From: Corythoichthys intestinalis
Lineage: Eukaryota; Chordata; Actinopteri; Syngnathiformes; Syngnathidae
Direction: 5' to 3'
Assembly (NCBI RefSeq): GCF_030265065.1
Contig: NC_080413.1
Coordinates: 1,245,001-1,309,000 of the forward strand
DNA length: 64,000 nucleotides
The first letter of the stretch is position 1. Every line of letters starts with the position of its first letter. The notes beneath the pieces were generated by a model that was given only the letters and a program-made list of their open reading frames with translations, did not search any database and had not been told where the DNA came from. A program made the position numbers and the translations under genes. This document shows positions 35,322 to 46,795 of this stretch, piece after piece.

Positions 35322-35571
35322 ACTTGAGTATTTTCCGCCATATACTGTAAATAGAGAGATGTTTGCCATTAATTGCGTTAGTCCAATCAATTTGAAGTCG
35401 GCGGGTCTAAGCGTGACAAACTCAATTCAAATCACAGCAGAAGGATGATTGGACATCAAGGGTTCATGTCAGATATTGATGACATCATCACCACGTCACA
35501 CAGGCACTCCGTTTAAAAAGAAACACACAGATAGTGCTTTAGCATGTTTTTTTATTCTGTAATGGTTGTCT

Positions 35572-37760
35572 TCACATGGATTTAATAAGGAAGCCGCTAA
35601 AGGTGGTGAGTCGGCTCTGGTCGAAGACGCTCTTGTTGGCCCACAAGGTGACCCACAGCTTGTCTCCCGCTTCCAGGACCAGGGGCATCCCGTTGCTGAC
35701 GCCGCTGACCGTGCCCTTAGTGTCGTAGACGGCGAACATGTTCTCCCCGTTCTTGATCACCGCCGCGTTCATGCTCCCCGAGCTCCCCACGTTGGCGTTC
35801 AGGAGGATGAAGTAGAGACCTCTGACGGGGGCTGTGAAGATACCTTTTCGGGCGGAAGGAGACGGTGGTCGCATTTTGGGGTTCCCGCTCGTGTGGTATC
35901 GGCCAATTCCAAATTCTTTGAATACTAAATGACTGCATACTCACTTGAATGTGACATCGTCAACACTGCTTAGCTCATCCGTGGTGCTAGACGTCCAATC
36001 CATTTGAAGCGGAGGGTTGGCAGCCAATGAACACTGGCTGCCAACCCTCCCGCTTCAAATGGATTGGACGTCTACTAGTGGTAAACAAGCGACAAACTCA
36101 TTTCAAATGACGACAGAAGCACGAAAAAGATCTTTCATGGCCCCTACCAACATGGCCGCCCTGAGGCAACATTCTCATCCAAGTCAATGCAGTGATATTA
36201 AAAAAGGGAAATGATTGGACACCACACGATTGGTCACTCCTTTTCTTGATGGCAGAGTGACCAGACCAGTAATTTGGTTTATATGTATATTTAGCCGTTT
36301 TTGGTGGGAATATGTGTTTGGACCATTTGTTAGGCGCATTTGTTTAAAAAAAAAAAAAAAAAAAAGTAAAAATTTATTAGCATTTAAGCTGGCGGACTTT
36401 TGCTATGTAAGTTAGTCAAAGTGGTGTTGTAATGGTTTGTTTTGAAAGTGTTTGAAATTTGTTTCTAATTGATTTGGGTGCCCTCTAGTGGTAACGGTGA
36501 CTATAACATAACTCATTTCACATGGTTGAATCCATCTGCTCCCTGTTAAGACCAACATAAGCTAGGTTTTTGTTTAGCTAATGTTTTTTTAACGCATTCG
36601 TAATTTAGTTCATAGGTATATTTAGCTGCTTTTTTTTTTTGTGGGAATATTTGTTTGGACCATATGTTAAGCACATTGTTGGAAAAAAATATAAGCATTT
36701 TATAGAATTTAAGCTAGTGGACTTTTGCAATGTAAGTTAGCCAAAGTGGTGTTTTAATGGTTTGTTTTGAAAGTGTTTGCATTTAGTTTTATTGATTTGG
36801 GTGGGTACACTGTCCTCTAGTGGCAACTGAATGAATATAACATAACTCATTTGACATGGCTAAATCCAGCTGATCCCTGTTAAGATCAACATAAGTTTTT
36901 GTTTGAGTTAGTTTGTTTTTTTTAAAGCATTTGTAATTTAATTTATTGGTATATTTAGCTGTTTTTATGTGGCAATATGTGCGTGAACCATTTGTTAAGA
37001 GCATTGTAAAAAATGCAATAAAAATTAGCATTTTATAGCATTTAAGCTAGCGGAATTTTAGCCAATTGTCCTCATTTATTTATCCGGTTTGAAGCTCAAC
37101 TGAGGTATATTGATTTTTTATGTTCCTTATCCGATTACTCCATTATTCGAACTAATTAGTTCATCGATTAATTGACAACTAAAATAATCGATTGCTGCAG
37201 TTCTAGTTCCAAACCGTATGAACTTTGAACACCAGGAAATGTTTTTTTTTCTTCCCCTGACTGAAGTAGTGGGAACCTCTTCCCGATTTTCATCCTTTGT
37301 TGAGCACCCTCAGGGATAGACCAGCTATATGGCAGTTTATAATCGGTGCCGTGGATTTCACGGAGGTGAGGCCGAGTACCTACCTGTGTTGGCGTCGTAG
37401 CCGTTCCCCAAGTTGGTGATCACTCTCTTGAAGATCAGGGTAGTGTCTGTGTTGAAGGGACCCAGGTGGGTCCACTCCGTCGTGGTGACCAGCGCCGCCG
37501 CAAAGGACACCGGCGCTTTGGCTACACGGGCAAACCACAAAGAGCAATGTCAACTGTTTCTTACCGATCCGTAACAATGAACTTAACCGACCTGCTTCAA
37601 CGGCGTCCTTCTCCAGCTTCTCCACACGCGCTGACAGCTGGTACAGGAGCACGTTTGTGTCCCGTTCTGGCTGGTCGACGAAAAACAGCTGAGCCCGGAG
37701 CCCGCCGACGGCGCAGGCGATTAGCAAAGCCGTTGTGAGGGTGAAACGCGAGAACACCAT
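35572..37760 (-). CDS. Secreted C1q-domain protein, copy 1 (3 exons, 192 aa)
   Basis: A secreted protein of the C1q/TNF superfamily; such domains form trimers and bind diverse ligands. Minus-strand exons are 37760-37592, 37521-37384 and 35843-35572. Junctions are GT-AG, both introns are phase 1, and the exons sum to 579 nt. Residues 1-23 are a signal peptide (hydrophobic core TLTTALLIACAVG). QLSARVEKLEKDAVEA is a short coiled coil. The globular domain follows: APVSFAAALVTTTEWT, PFNTDTTLIFKRVITNLGNG, YDANTGIFTAPVRGLYFILL, then AGDKLWVTLWA and STFSGFL-type strand (TTFSGFLIKSM). There is no collagen stretch. AATAAA lies at 35556-35551, 15 nt past the stop. It is a close paralog of the gene at 41439-46661. 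Fish have many C1q-like genes, so no orthologous name is given. Confidence 0.88.
35986..36077. repeat. Near-perfect hairpin made of the GACGTCCAATCC repeat
   Basis: GACGTCCAATCCATTTGAAG, GGAGGGTTGGCAGCC and a short loop, then GGCTGCCAACCCTCC, CTTCAAATGGATTGGACGTC. The arms are about 40 bases. A shorter version in the duplicate copy lies at about 41855-41930 (GGCCAATCCATTTGAAGTGG mirrored). Confidence 0.7.
36290..37207. mobile_element. MITE of the 'CTGCAGCTATCGATT' family with internal tandem units
   Basis: It contains two to three tandem blocks of roughly 350 bp, each with GTTTTGAAAGTGTTTG, CTCTAGTGG, CTGCTCCCTGTTAAGACCAA, CGTAATTTAGTT, GGTATATTTAGCTG and ATTTAAGCTAG. The right end AAAATAATCGATTGCTGCAG is shared with the duplicate gene copy (46090-46106), so the element predates the C1q duplication. 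Confidence 0.6.
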
Positions 37761-38199
37761 CTTTAAAATGACGCCGTGACAGATTCTCGCCGTTATTTGA
37801 ACACTTGAACTTTGTTTGGGCTAGATGTCCCGGCAAAGTTTGTTCAAAACATGGACTTTGTTCACAATCATTTGCAGACAAACATTGGCGAGCCTCACCA
37901 AAATGTTTGCTAGCACCTTCAGTAGCACGCAAGAGGGAATAGCCAGCTAGCTGTATGTTATTAGGCCAATGTACCACCCGTGGAAATGCAATTCATTAAG
38001 TCTGTCCTCTTTATTTTGTAACATTTCTCTCAGTTGTGCTGCTTGGCGAAGGTCTTTTTTTTTCTGGTCCAATCAGACTTCAGCTCCCCCTTTTTGCTAT
38101 GTCAATAGAGTTGTCCGATAATGACCTTTTAACTAATATTGTCCAACTCCAAAAATCCGATACAGACATGCGGTCGTGGACTTAACATAGTATGGCTAA

Positions 38200-40182
38200 G
38201 GGCCCAAATACACCAGACGCATGATCGTTGCGGTTCTGGTAAAAAATAGCGCCGGAGCCAATCCGTTCCCATTATATCCTATTGTTCAACGTATACCGGC
38301 CGCGCCAGTGCTCCGGATTGCCCGCGGACTATCTCGGATGGTAGGCTATTTTCTATTTTTGCCGGACACGCATCCGACAAAATGGGCGGAGCTGGGCCTG
38401 GACGTAACAGCCCAGTTGCTTATTCACGGTTTAAACACCAGCAAACATGGACGAAGAACGTTTCATCATGGAGGTGGAAAGTCACAAAGTGATATACGAT
38501 GCAGCAGATTGTTATCATAAGGACAGCATTGAAAGGGAATCTGCAAGGTGTCCTATTATGTGTGTTTTTCTGGCAATGATATCAAACACACGACGTGCTG
38601 ACAACTTTGAGCGGAAAAACAAAAAAAGCAGTGTATCTGAAAGTGGCTCCACTGCAGAAATTCTCGTGCCCGGCGCACACACAATGTCGGTTTGTATACA
38701 GAGTCGAGGGGGAAAAGTACGAAAGAGAATAAAGAGACACCCACGAGTTTCGACCTGGTGGTCTATTCAAGACGTTTCTCTTTCTTTCCTACATTTTACT
38801 TGACTTTTCATAGAAAACCCAACAGTTTGCGCAGGGCACAGGAATCTGAAATGTTGAGACACCAATTCCAAGTACGCTGTTTTTAGTTCATGTAGTATAT
38901 AATTCCCTATCCATTTTATAAATATTACAGATTATTTAGCAGTTGTTTATAACATTTTCAAAGTATCGGATCGGCAAAAAAATATCTGGCTTGCCTTTTT
39001 TTAATATATATATATTCTAGTTAAATCGTTTTCTCATTGTATGTAACATTACAAATATAATATATTACACTCATCCAGAGTCTTTAGGATTAGTGTAGGG
39101 TTATTACAAATATCCAATTAATGGCGGCAATTAATCTGAAAATAAATATGTCACGTTAAATTATGTATCATTATTGAAGAAGCAGAGAAGGTATATACAT
39201 TGATAGCACGACGCACAGTCATGGTTTTACTTCCCATCATGGTTCCACTCCCATCATGCATTGGGGCATGCCGCTATCATTTATTGAAAGCTCAACAAAT
39301 ACACTAGATGGCAAAATTTAGTCACAATACACAAAGTCACAAGTCTTTCTATCCATAATGGTTTCACTTCCCATCATGCATTGGGTCATGCCTGCAGTAT
39401 AATTTAGTTACAATACACAAAGTCACAAGTCTTTCTATCCGTGGATCCCTCTCACAGAAAGAATGTTAATAATGTAAATGCCATCTTGAGGATTTATTGT
39501 CATAATAAACAAATACAGTACTTATGTACTGTATGTTGAATGTACAGTATATATTCGTCCGAGTTTTATTCATTTTTATCTTAATGAATTGCCAAAATGT
39601 ATATGATCGGTAAAAATTATCGGGAATGATTGGAATTGAATCGAGAGCAAAAAAAAAAGCAATCAGATCGGGTAATATCGGGATCGGCAGATACTCAAAC
39701 TAAAACGATCGGGATCGGATCGGGAGCAAAAAAACATGATCGGAACAAACCTATTTATAACAGCTCTATCAGATGTTATGTGCCATAAATTTTAAATGTG
39801 CACAAAGATATAAACCCACCGACACAACCAAGGGCATAATAGGGCCCCGCCCCCTTACCCCCCCACACACGGAGCCCTGATCTCAACATGATTCCATCAA
39901 TCTGGAATTAAGAGACAGACATAACTTGAATATCAATATGCAAAGAAAAAATGTGCTCTCTCTCTGCTTCTCTGATGAGTATAGACTCCGTGTGTTTTTC
40001 GTTGTTTTAAAAGGCACATTATAGCGCGCGATCACGTGACCGCTCACGAGGGAACGGAGTTGGCGGACCGCAGCCGTGCGCAGCCGGTATGATTTGCCTG
40101 TTTGTGGCGTACTGCGTGGCACGCAGTAAACACTGAACTGGACCAGAACCGCAACGATCATGCATCTGGTGTATTTGGGCCC
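38200..40182 (+). mobile_element. PIF/Harbinger-like element, non-autonomous, with a MADF-domain relic
   Basis: TIRs are GGGCCCAAATACACCAGACG and its inverted partner, flanked by the 3-bp duplication TAA (38197-38199, 40183-40185), as in Harbinger elements. From 38447 the plus strand reads MDEERFIMEVESHKVIYDAA and YHKDSIE, the opening of a MADF-type DNA-binding protein that Harbinger elements carry as a second gene. The rest of that gene and any transposase are missing. A hAT-like MITE (38954-39753) sits inside. The duplicate segment has the empty site near 47360. Confidence 0.75.
38954..39753. mobile_element. hAT-like 'GATCGGGATCGG' MITE inside the Harbinger relic
   Basis: It is flanked by exact 8-bp duplications TTTATAAC (38946-38953, 39754-39761). 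The left end starts ATTTTCAAAGTATCGGATCG, lacking the outermost TIR found at 42333. The right end is GATCGGAACAAACCTA. It is younger than the Harbinger element. Confidence 0.7.
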
Positions 40183-40681
40183 TAATTGTATCGTGATGCC
40201 CCATTGGATGCTTCAATCATGATCAATGTAACAACTTTAATGTTTTCCAAATAAACATTCTGTGAAAAATAAGAGAAAAACTTGAAGTTATGGAAAAAAG
40301 TGCCTATATGCGCCGCTATATTTAGTTTAATTCATCATTTTTCAATCATTTGTTGTACATTTTTGAACCAGGAATTCAAATTATCTGCTGACATAACAAA
40401 ACCAAAGAATCTTAGTTTAGAAACATCTAATGGTCAACAAGCATAACTGCTATGCTAAGCTGTGACCAGCCCTTGTACAAAGGCAGAAGGCTTTTACATT
40501 CACTTTGAAGACCACATGCATATTGGACCAAAACCGATGTTAGTATTAGATTTAAGATCTTGAACCCGAACCCGACCCGACCTGAATTTCAGGCAGGGTC
40601 GGGTGGATAAAGTCAATTATTTACATTCGGGTCAGGCTGGACTTATCTCTTGCTAATTTTTTAAATAAATATATATTTATA

Positions 40682-40761
40682 CAGTGGGGAGAACAAGTAT
40701 TTGATACACTGCCAATGGGTTTTCCCATTGACTGTGTATCAAATACTTGTTCTCCCCACTG
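40682..40761. mobile_element. 80-bp TIR-TIR hairpin of a Tc1-like family
   Basis: CAGTGGGGAGAACAAGTATT, TGATACACTGCCAATGGG, then the inverted partner back to ACTTGTTCTCCCCACTG, between TA dinucleotides. The TIR matches the end of the Tc1-like fragment at 48246-48800 (TACTTGTCCTCCCCACTG). It is the two ends with almost nothing between. Confidence 0.8.
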
Positions 40762-40765
40762 TATA

Positions 40766-41236
40766 CAGTGTATCACAAAAGTGAGTACACCCCTCACATT
40801 TTCTGCAGATATTTACGTATATCTTTTCATGGGACAACACTGACAAAATGACACTTTGACACAATGAAAAGTAGTCGGTGTGCAGCTTATATAATAGAGT
40901 TCATTTATTTTCCCCTAAAAATATAGCCATTAATATCTAAACCCCTTGCAACAAAAGTGAGTACACCCCTTTGAAAAAACATCCATCCCTAAATGTCCAA
41001 ATTGAGTACTGCGTGTCATTTTCCCTCCAAAATGTCATGTGACTCGTTACAGGAGTGCTGTCAATATTGCTGCACAGATTGAAGAGGTGGGGGGTCAGCC
41101 CGTTAGTGCTCAGACCATACGCTGCACTCTACATCAAATTGGTGTGCATGGCTGTCACCCTAGGAGGAAGCGTCTTCTGCAGACAAGTCAACAAAGCACA
41201 TGGATTAATGGAACCATGTCCTATGGTCTGATGAGA
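40766..41236 (+). mobile_element. Internally deleted Tc1-like transposon fragment
   Basis: It starts after TA with CAGTGTATCACAAAAGTGAG and TACACCCCTCACATTTTC. From 41045 the plus strand reads a Tc1-type helix-turn-helix segment (YRSAVNIAAQIEEVGGQPVS, AQTIRCTLHQIGVHGCHPRR), then jumps to a later core piece. No right TIR was found. It sits at the junction between the two C1q duplication units. Confidence 0.65.
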
Positions 41237-41438
41237 CGAGCGGGCATAGAGGGCATAAGAGTGACAAACTCAATTCAAATCACAGCAGAAGGATGATTGG
41301 ACGCCACACGACTGGACATCAAGAGTTCATGTAAGGTATTGATGACATCATCGCCACGTCACACAGACACTCCGTTTACAAAGAAACACACAGTTAGTGC
41401 TTTAGCATGTTTTTTTTTTTATTCTGTAATGGTTGTGT

Positions 41439-44400
41439 TCACATGGATTTAATGAGGAAGCCGCTGAAGGTGGTGAGTCGGCTCTGGTCGAAGACGCACT
41501 GGTTGGCCCACAAGGTGACCCACAGCTTATCTCCCGCCTCCAGGACCAGGGGCATCCCGTTGCTGACGCCGCTGTGCGTGCCCTTAGTGTCGTAGATGGC
41601 GAACATGTTTTCGCCGTTCTTGATCACCGCCGCGTTCAGGCTCCCCGAGGTCCCCACGTTGGCGTTCAGGAGGATGAAGTAGAGACCCCTGACGGGGGCC
41701 GTGAAGATACCTGTTCGGGAGGAAGGAGACCGTAGTCGCATTTTGGGGTTCCAGCTCGTGTGGTATCGGGCAATTCCAAATTCTTTTAATACTAAATGAC
41801 GGCATACTCACTTGAATGTGACATCATCAACACTGCTTAGCTCATCGATGGTGCTAGACGGCCAATCCATTTGAAGTGGGAGGGGTGCCACCCCTCCCAC
41901 TTCAAATGGACTAGTGACAAACTCATTCCAATTGACGACAGAAGCATGAAAAGACCTTTCATAGTCCCTAAGAACATGGCCGCCCTGAGGCAACATTCTC
42001 ATCCAAGTCAATGCAATGATATGAAAAGGAAAATGATTGGACGCCACACGATTGGACGTCTATTGTCGTTCCTTTTCATGACGGCGGCACAGCTGGCCAT
42101 CTTGGGCAGAGTGACCAGTGGTTCGAAAATAGATCTCAAAAATTATATATTGCAAAATATCGGTGCATCACTTCCCAGTACCCCCGATATCTATGATGTC
42201 ATTTTAGTGCCGTATCGGTCCAACACGAGACAAAACATCCTGAAAATAACAATCTAAAGGTCAAAACCCAGATAGCAGACCGACATGGAACAAACGTTGA
42301 TTTTCCATCAAAATGATCAGTATGGTTGACATTAGAGATGTCCCGATCGATCGGGATCGATCGGGTCCAATCACGTCATTTTCAAAGTATCGGAATCGGC
42401 CCAAAAATATCGGCCATGCCTTTTTTTAATATATATATATATTTTAATTAAATCCTTTTCTAATTGTATTTAACGTTACAGACATAATATGTTACACTCA
42501 TCCAGAATTTTTAGTTTAGGCTTAAGGTAGGGTTATCAAACTTATCCCGATAACGGCGTTAATTAATTTTTTTAAAAATGTATCACGTTAAAATAATTAA
42601 TGCAATTATCATGCATTGTCGCGCTCAATCTGTAATGGCGCCGTTTTGCCTATAAAGAGAGATAAAAGGCAGCGTAAAATGAGTAGAGTGAATTTTGTCA
42701 GCCATTGGAGCCCTTTTTTAATTGGCTAAAGCCTTACAATCCCTCTTCCTGCGATGAGAACTATCATGGGAAGCAATGTGGGGAAGCAAGGTAGCAAATG
42801 AACATTTACTTAACACCTTATGTTAATTCCCAACGCAGAGAAGATGTATCAATTGGTAGCACTACGCACAGTCATGGTTCCACTTCCCATCATGCATTTG
42901 GGTTGAATGGCTGCAGTATCATTTACTGAAAGCTCAACAAATACACTAGATGGCAATATTTTGTCACAAGTCACATTTATACTTTAAGAATTACAACTCT
43001 TTCTATCCGTGGATCCCTCTCACAGAAAGAATGTTAATAATGTAAATGCCATCTTGAGGATTTATTGTCATAATAAACAAATACAGTACTTATGTATGTT
43101 GAATGTATATATTCGTCCGAGTTTTATTCATTTTTTTCTTAATGCATTGCCAAAATGTATATGATCGGGGAAAATGATTGGGAATGATTGGAATTGAATC
43201 AGGAGCAAAAAAAAGCAATCGGATCGGGAAATATCGGGATCGGCAGATACTCAAACTAAAACGATCGGGATCGGATCAGGAGCAAAAAACATCATTGGAA
43301 CAACCCTAGTTGACACTGAAATTTTCGACAATAAACAATGTTGAATCAACATTACAAATACCGATGACACCTGACAGTGACGTTGAAACAACATTGTTCT
43401 ATGGTGTGTCACACGATGGTTGGGTTAACATTGTTTTATAGTTGATGAAAAAAGGTTGACAAATGTGATTTTTGAAATATGATTGAAAAGTCATCAAATC
43501 ATGGATGAGCGGGAGTTATGCTCAAAAAAATAGTTGTGCTTGTGGTTGAGCGGGAAAACAGTATATCACCTTCAACGAACTCCACAGGAAACGCCTCATT
43601 TAAGCATAGCCATATTTAAAGGTAAGCCTGTTGCTTTTCTTCAGAGCCTTTATCAGAAATGATGTCTTATGGTAGAATAAAACGTGTTTCTCATCAAAGT
43701 TGTACATACAGTACCTGATAAAAGTCTTGTCGCTTGCATACACACAGTGCCCCTCTCATATATTTGTGATCAATATTTTCTTACATGAAATGGATCAATT
43801 TAATCACAACAGGCTTTGGAATAACATTTCGGTGCCAAACAAAACTTTGATCGATCAATTTTTGCAAAGACATAAGTCTTGTCGCCTTGTCAAATGATGC
43901 ACACAATCCCAGATTAGAGTTTCAACTATTACCAATAATTGATCAATTAACTCTCAGGTGTGTATAAAAAGAACCTCAGTGCACTAGACCAGGGGTCCCC
44001 ATTTGCCGGGCCGCGGACCGGTAACGGTCGCATTTTGCTACCGGGCCGCACAGAAATAATATTTTAATAACGACCGTATTCTCGCCCAATTAACCCTGTG
44101 CCCCTGCTTAACACACCAATATCTCTGTCTATTCTAGATATAATTCTATGGGATAGATTACAATGTTGTCATAGAAGTCCATTGATTGGACTGCTAGCAG
44201 TACATCTTGTTTGTGTGTATAATATATCTATGTGCGCTTGTCCTCGATAATAATGTATTACTAGGCCCTGGGCGCAGCACATTTGCTCCCGGAAATAATT
44301 AGCCCCCACAGGAGCGAAGATAACTGGAAAACAGACGTCTTTGGAGATATTTTTACGGCGAAAAGGGCACCTGACGAGCCTACAACCTCGAAGACCCAGG

Positions 44401-46661
44401 AACTGCGAAGGAGTGGATTCGTGACCCGTTTGTGAATAAACAGAGAGATCGCAAATGACGGGGACCTTATTAAACGTACATTCGAGATAACAACTCTACC
44501 GAGGTTCTGGATTAAAGTCATTCTGGAATATCCTGACATCGCGCCAAGAGCATTGAAAACCCTGCTACAATTTCCAACATCGTATCTTTGTGAAGCGGGC
44601 TTCTTAATTAATGTTTAACGACAAGGCGAAGTCGTTAGTGGTGAGCGCGATGTACAGCTGTTGTATGCAGCTTACATGGCAAGATGAATCTGAGAACTTT
44701 TCTACAAGTCATTCCATGAGCAAACGTAAGTTAATATTCCTTTCTTTCAAGAAAGTTTGTAGTGTTTACTTTGGAATCGCTGCATTTGCGCATTTTGCAG
44801 CTATGTTTAACGTTACGCGCATGCGCAGAACCGCATCGTAGCAATTTTTGATGGGTTGCAAAATTTGTCAGAACAACGGTCCGTGAAAAAAAAGACCAAA
44901 ATAACACGGGTCCGTGGTGCAAAAAAGGTTGGGGACCCCCGCACTAGACTGCCACATCAACTGCAACCTGACCTCTGACAAGATGCCTAAGATTCCTCTT
45001 GAGACTAAAGTTTTAATTATTAAGAGCCTGAGGACCAGATCCACTGCAGATGTGGCAGACACCTTCAATGTGTCTCAGCGTCATGTACAGAGGATAAAAA
45101 AAAGATATGAACAGACCGTAGACGTTTTTGACAAGCCCAGGTCAGGCAGACACCTCAAGACAACTGCTCGGGAGATCCGGTTGTTGGCCGGAAAATCCAA
45201 AGCCAGCCCTTTTTCCACTGCAGCAGAGCTCCACGAGACCTGGTCACCTGAAGTCCCTGTGTCAACCAGAACAGTCTGTCCAATTCTGTCTAGAAATGGC
45301 CCCCATGGTCGAATCGGTGCTCAGAAACCAGCATTAAACCAAAGGCAATTAAAAAAGCGTGTGGTATTTGCCAAGGCCCACAGCTGGATGCTGGAAAAGT
45401 GGCAAAAGATGGATTTTTCAGATGAATCTTCCATTGAATTACACCACAGTCGCCGCAAATATTGCAGGAGACCTACTGGAGCCCGCATGGATCCGAGATT
45501 CACTCAGAAAACGGTGAAGTTTGGTGGGATACCCAGGACTTGAACTGTATCTATTCATCTTTGTTGCTTCATTTCTAATTATGTATCATATTGCCTCTGT
45601 AAAGCCCTTTGAGACATCTGTTGTGATTGAGGGCTATACAAATAAAATTGAATTGAATTGAATTGAATAGTGGCAACAGTGAATATAACAACTCATTTCA
45701 CTTTGCTGAATCCAGCTGCTCCCTGTTAAGACCAACATAAGTTTTGTTTTTTTTGAGCTAATGGTTTTTTAATGCATTCGTAATTTAGTTTATAGGTATA
45801 TTTAGCTGTTTTTTTTGTGGGAATATGAGTTTGAATAATTTGTTAAGAGCATTGTAAAAAAAAATAATAATAAATGTTAGCATTTTATAGCATTTAAGCT
45901 AGCGGACTTTTGCTATATAAATTAGCCAATTGTTCTTTTGTTGTACTTATATCCTCATTTTGTAATTTTTTTTTATACTGTTTGAGGCTCAGCTGAGATA
46001 TTTTGATTTTTTTATGTTCCTTATCAGATTACTCGATTATTCGAACTAACTAGTTCATCGATTAATCGTCAACTAAAATAATCGATAGCTGCAGTTCTAG
46101 TTCCAAACCGTATTGAACTTTTTAAATGGAAGGCAAACCTTTCCTAGTGACTGAATTATAGGGAACCTCTTCCCGATTTTCATCCCTTGTTTAGCACCCA
46201 CAGGGGTAGACCAGCGATATGGCGGTTTATAATCGGTGCCGTGGATTTCACACAGGCGAGGCCGAGTACCTACCTGTGTTGGCGTCGTAGCCGTTCCCCA
46301 CGTTGGTGATCACCTTCTTGAAGATCAGGTTGGTTTCCGTGTTGAAGGGACCCTGGTAGGTCCACTCCGTCGTGGTGACCAGCGCCGCCGCGAAGGACAC
46401 CGGCGCTTTGGCTACGCGGGCAAACCACAAGGACCAACGTCACAGCCCGCCAGAAGGTTTCTTCCCAATCCGGAACAATGAACTTAACCGACCTGCTTCA
46501 ACGGCGTCCTTCTCCAGCTTCTCCACGCGCGCCGACAGCTGGTACAGGAGCACGTTGGCATCCCGCTCCGGCTGGTCGACGAAAAACAGCTGAGCCCGAA
46601 GGCCGCCCGCGGCGCAGGCGATTAGCAGAGCCGTTACAAGGGTTAAGCGCGAGAACGCCAT
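41439..46661 (-). CDS. Secreted C1q-domain protein, copy 2 (3 exons, 192 aa)
   Basis: This is the tandem paralog of the gene at 35572-37760, with the same layout: exons 46661-46493, 46411-46274 and 41710-41439 (169, 138 and 272 nt), identical exon lengths and phases, and intact GT-AG sites. Signal peptide MAFSRLTLVTALLIACAAGG, then LFFVDQPERDANVLLYQLSA with a short coiled coil. The C1q domain follows: VSFAAALVTTTEWTYQGPFN, IFKKVITNVGNGYDANTGIF, APVRGLYFILLNANV, GDKLWVTLWANQCVFDQSRL, TTFSGFLIKSM. Intron 2 has grown to 4.6 kb through transposon insertions against 1.5 kb in copy 1, yet the frame is intact. AATAAA lies at 41423-41418. The extra cysteine in WANQCVFD is not in copy 1 (WANKSVFD). 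Confidence 0.87.
42333..43308. mobile_element. hAT-like MITE, 'GATCGGGATCGG' family, complete copy
   Basis: It starts TAGAGATGTCCCGATCGATC and ends CATTGGAACAACCCTA, with 8-bp flanks GTTGACAT and GTTGACAC (one mismatch). It contains the internal segment GATAACGGCGTTAATTAA resembling the TAGGGCTGTCAAA family, and a TTTCTATCCGTGGATCCCTC block. Related: 19346, 38954 and 49185-51600. Confidence 0.68.
43709..45528 (+). mobile_element. Tc1-like transposon, 3'-truncated, interrupted by a hAT element
   Basis: It starts after TA with CAGTACCTGATAAAAGTCTT. The transposase opens at 44983 with MPKIPLETKVLIIKSLRTRS, then DVADTFNVSQRHVQRIKKRY and KPRSGRHLKT (paired helix-turn-helix). It runs to KWQKMDFSDESSIE, which holds the first catalytic aspartate. 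The rest of the core and the right TIR are gone, replaced by the retroposon tail at 45529. A hAT element (43990-44941) splits the leader. Confidence 0.75.
43990..44941. mobile_element. hAT-type element, TIR C(A/G)GGGGTCCCCA
   Basis: CAGGGGTCCCCATTTGCCGG at the left and GGTTGGGGACCCCCG at the right, with exact 8-bp duplications CACTAGAC (43982-43989 and 44942-44949). Around 44537-44605 the plus strand reads APRALKTLLQFPTSYLCEAG, a hAT C-terminal dimerisation-region motif. The element is an internally deleted derivative. It inserted into the Tc1-like element. Confidence 0.78.
45529..45668 (+). repeat. Retroposon 3' tail, second copy
   Basis: GATACCCAGGACTTGAACTG to GGGCTATACAAATAAAATTG, followed by an AATTGAATTGAATTGAAT tail. 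It matches 12980-13161 closely. Confidence 0.55.
45669..46106. mobile_element. MITE of the 'CTGCAGCTATCGATT' family, one unit left
   Basis: GCTGAATCCAGCTGCTCCCT through GCATTTAAGCTAGCGGACTT to ATAATCGATAGCTGCAGTTC. It is orthologous to the right part of the element at 36290-37207 in the other duplication unit. The left part was lost where the retroposon tail begins. Confidence 0.55.
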
Positions 46662-46795
46662 CGCTAAAATGACACCGTGGCGGATTCTCGCCGTTATTTG
46701 AACACTTGAACTTTGGGCTCGATGTCCCGGCAAAGTTTGTTCAAAACATGGACTTTGTTCACAATAATTTGCAGACAAATATTTGCGAGCCTCAC

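Larger units (their letters stand above)
35413..40538. repeat. Left unit of a tandem segmental duplication (C1q gene copy 1)
   Basis: Homology with 41261-47723 starts at GTGACAAACTCAATTCAAAT and ends at TATTGGACCAAAACCGAT. It spans the whole C1q gene, its introns and upstream DNA. Lengths differ because of later insertions: a Harbinger relic in this copy, and Tc1, hAT and other elements in the right copy. Confidence 0.75.

Noticed and set aside
44261-44539. 92-codon minus-strand frame in the hAT element at 43990-44941
   Set aside because: It is antisense to the hAT remnant, whose C-terminal motif reads on the plus strand.
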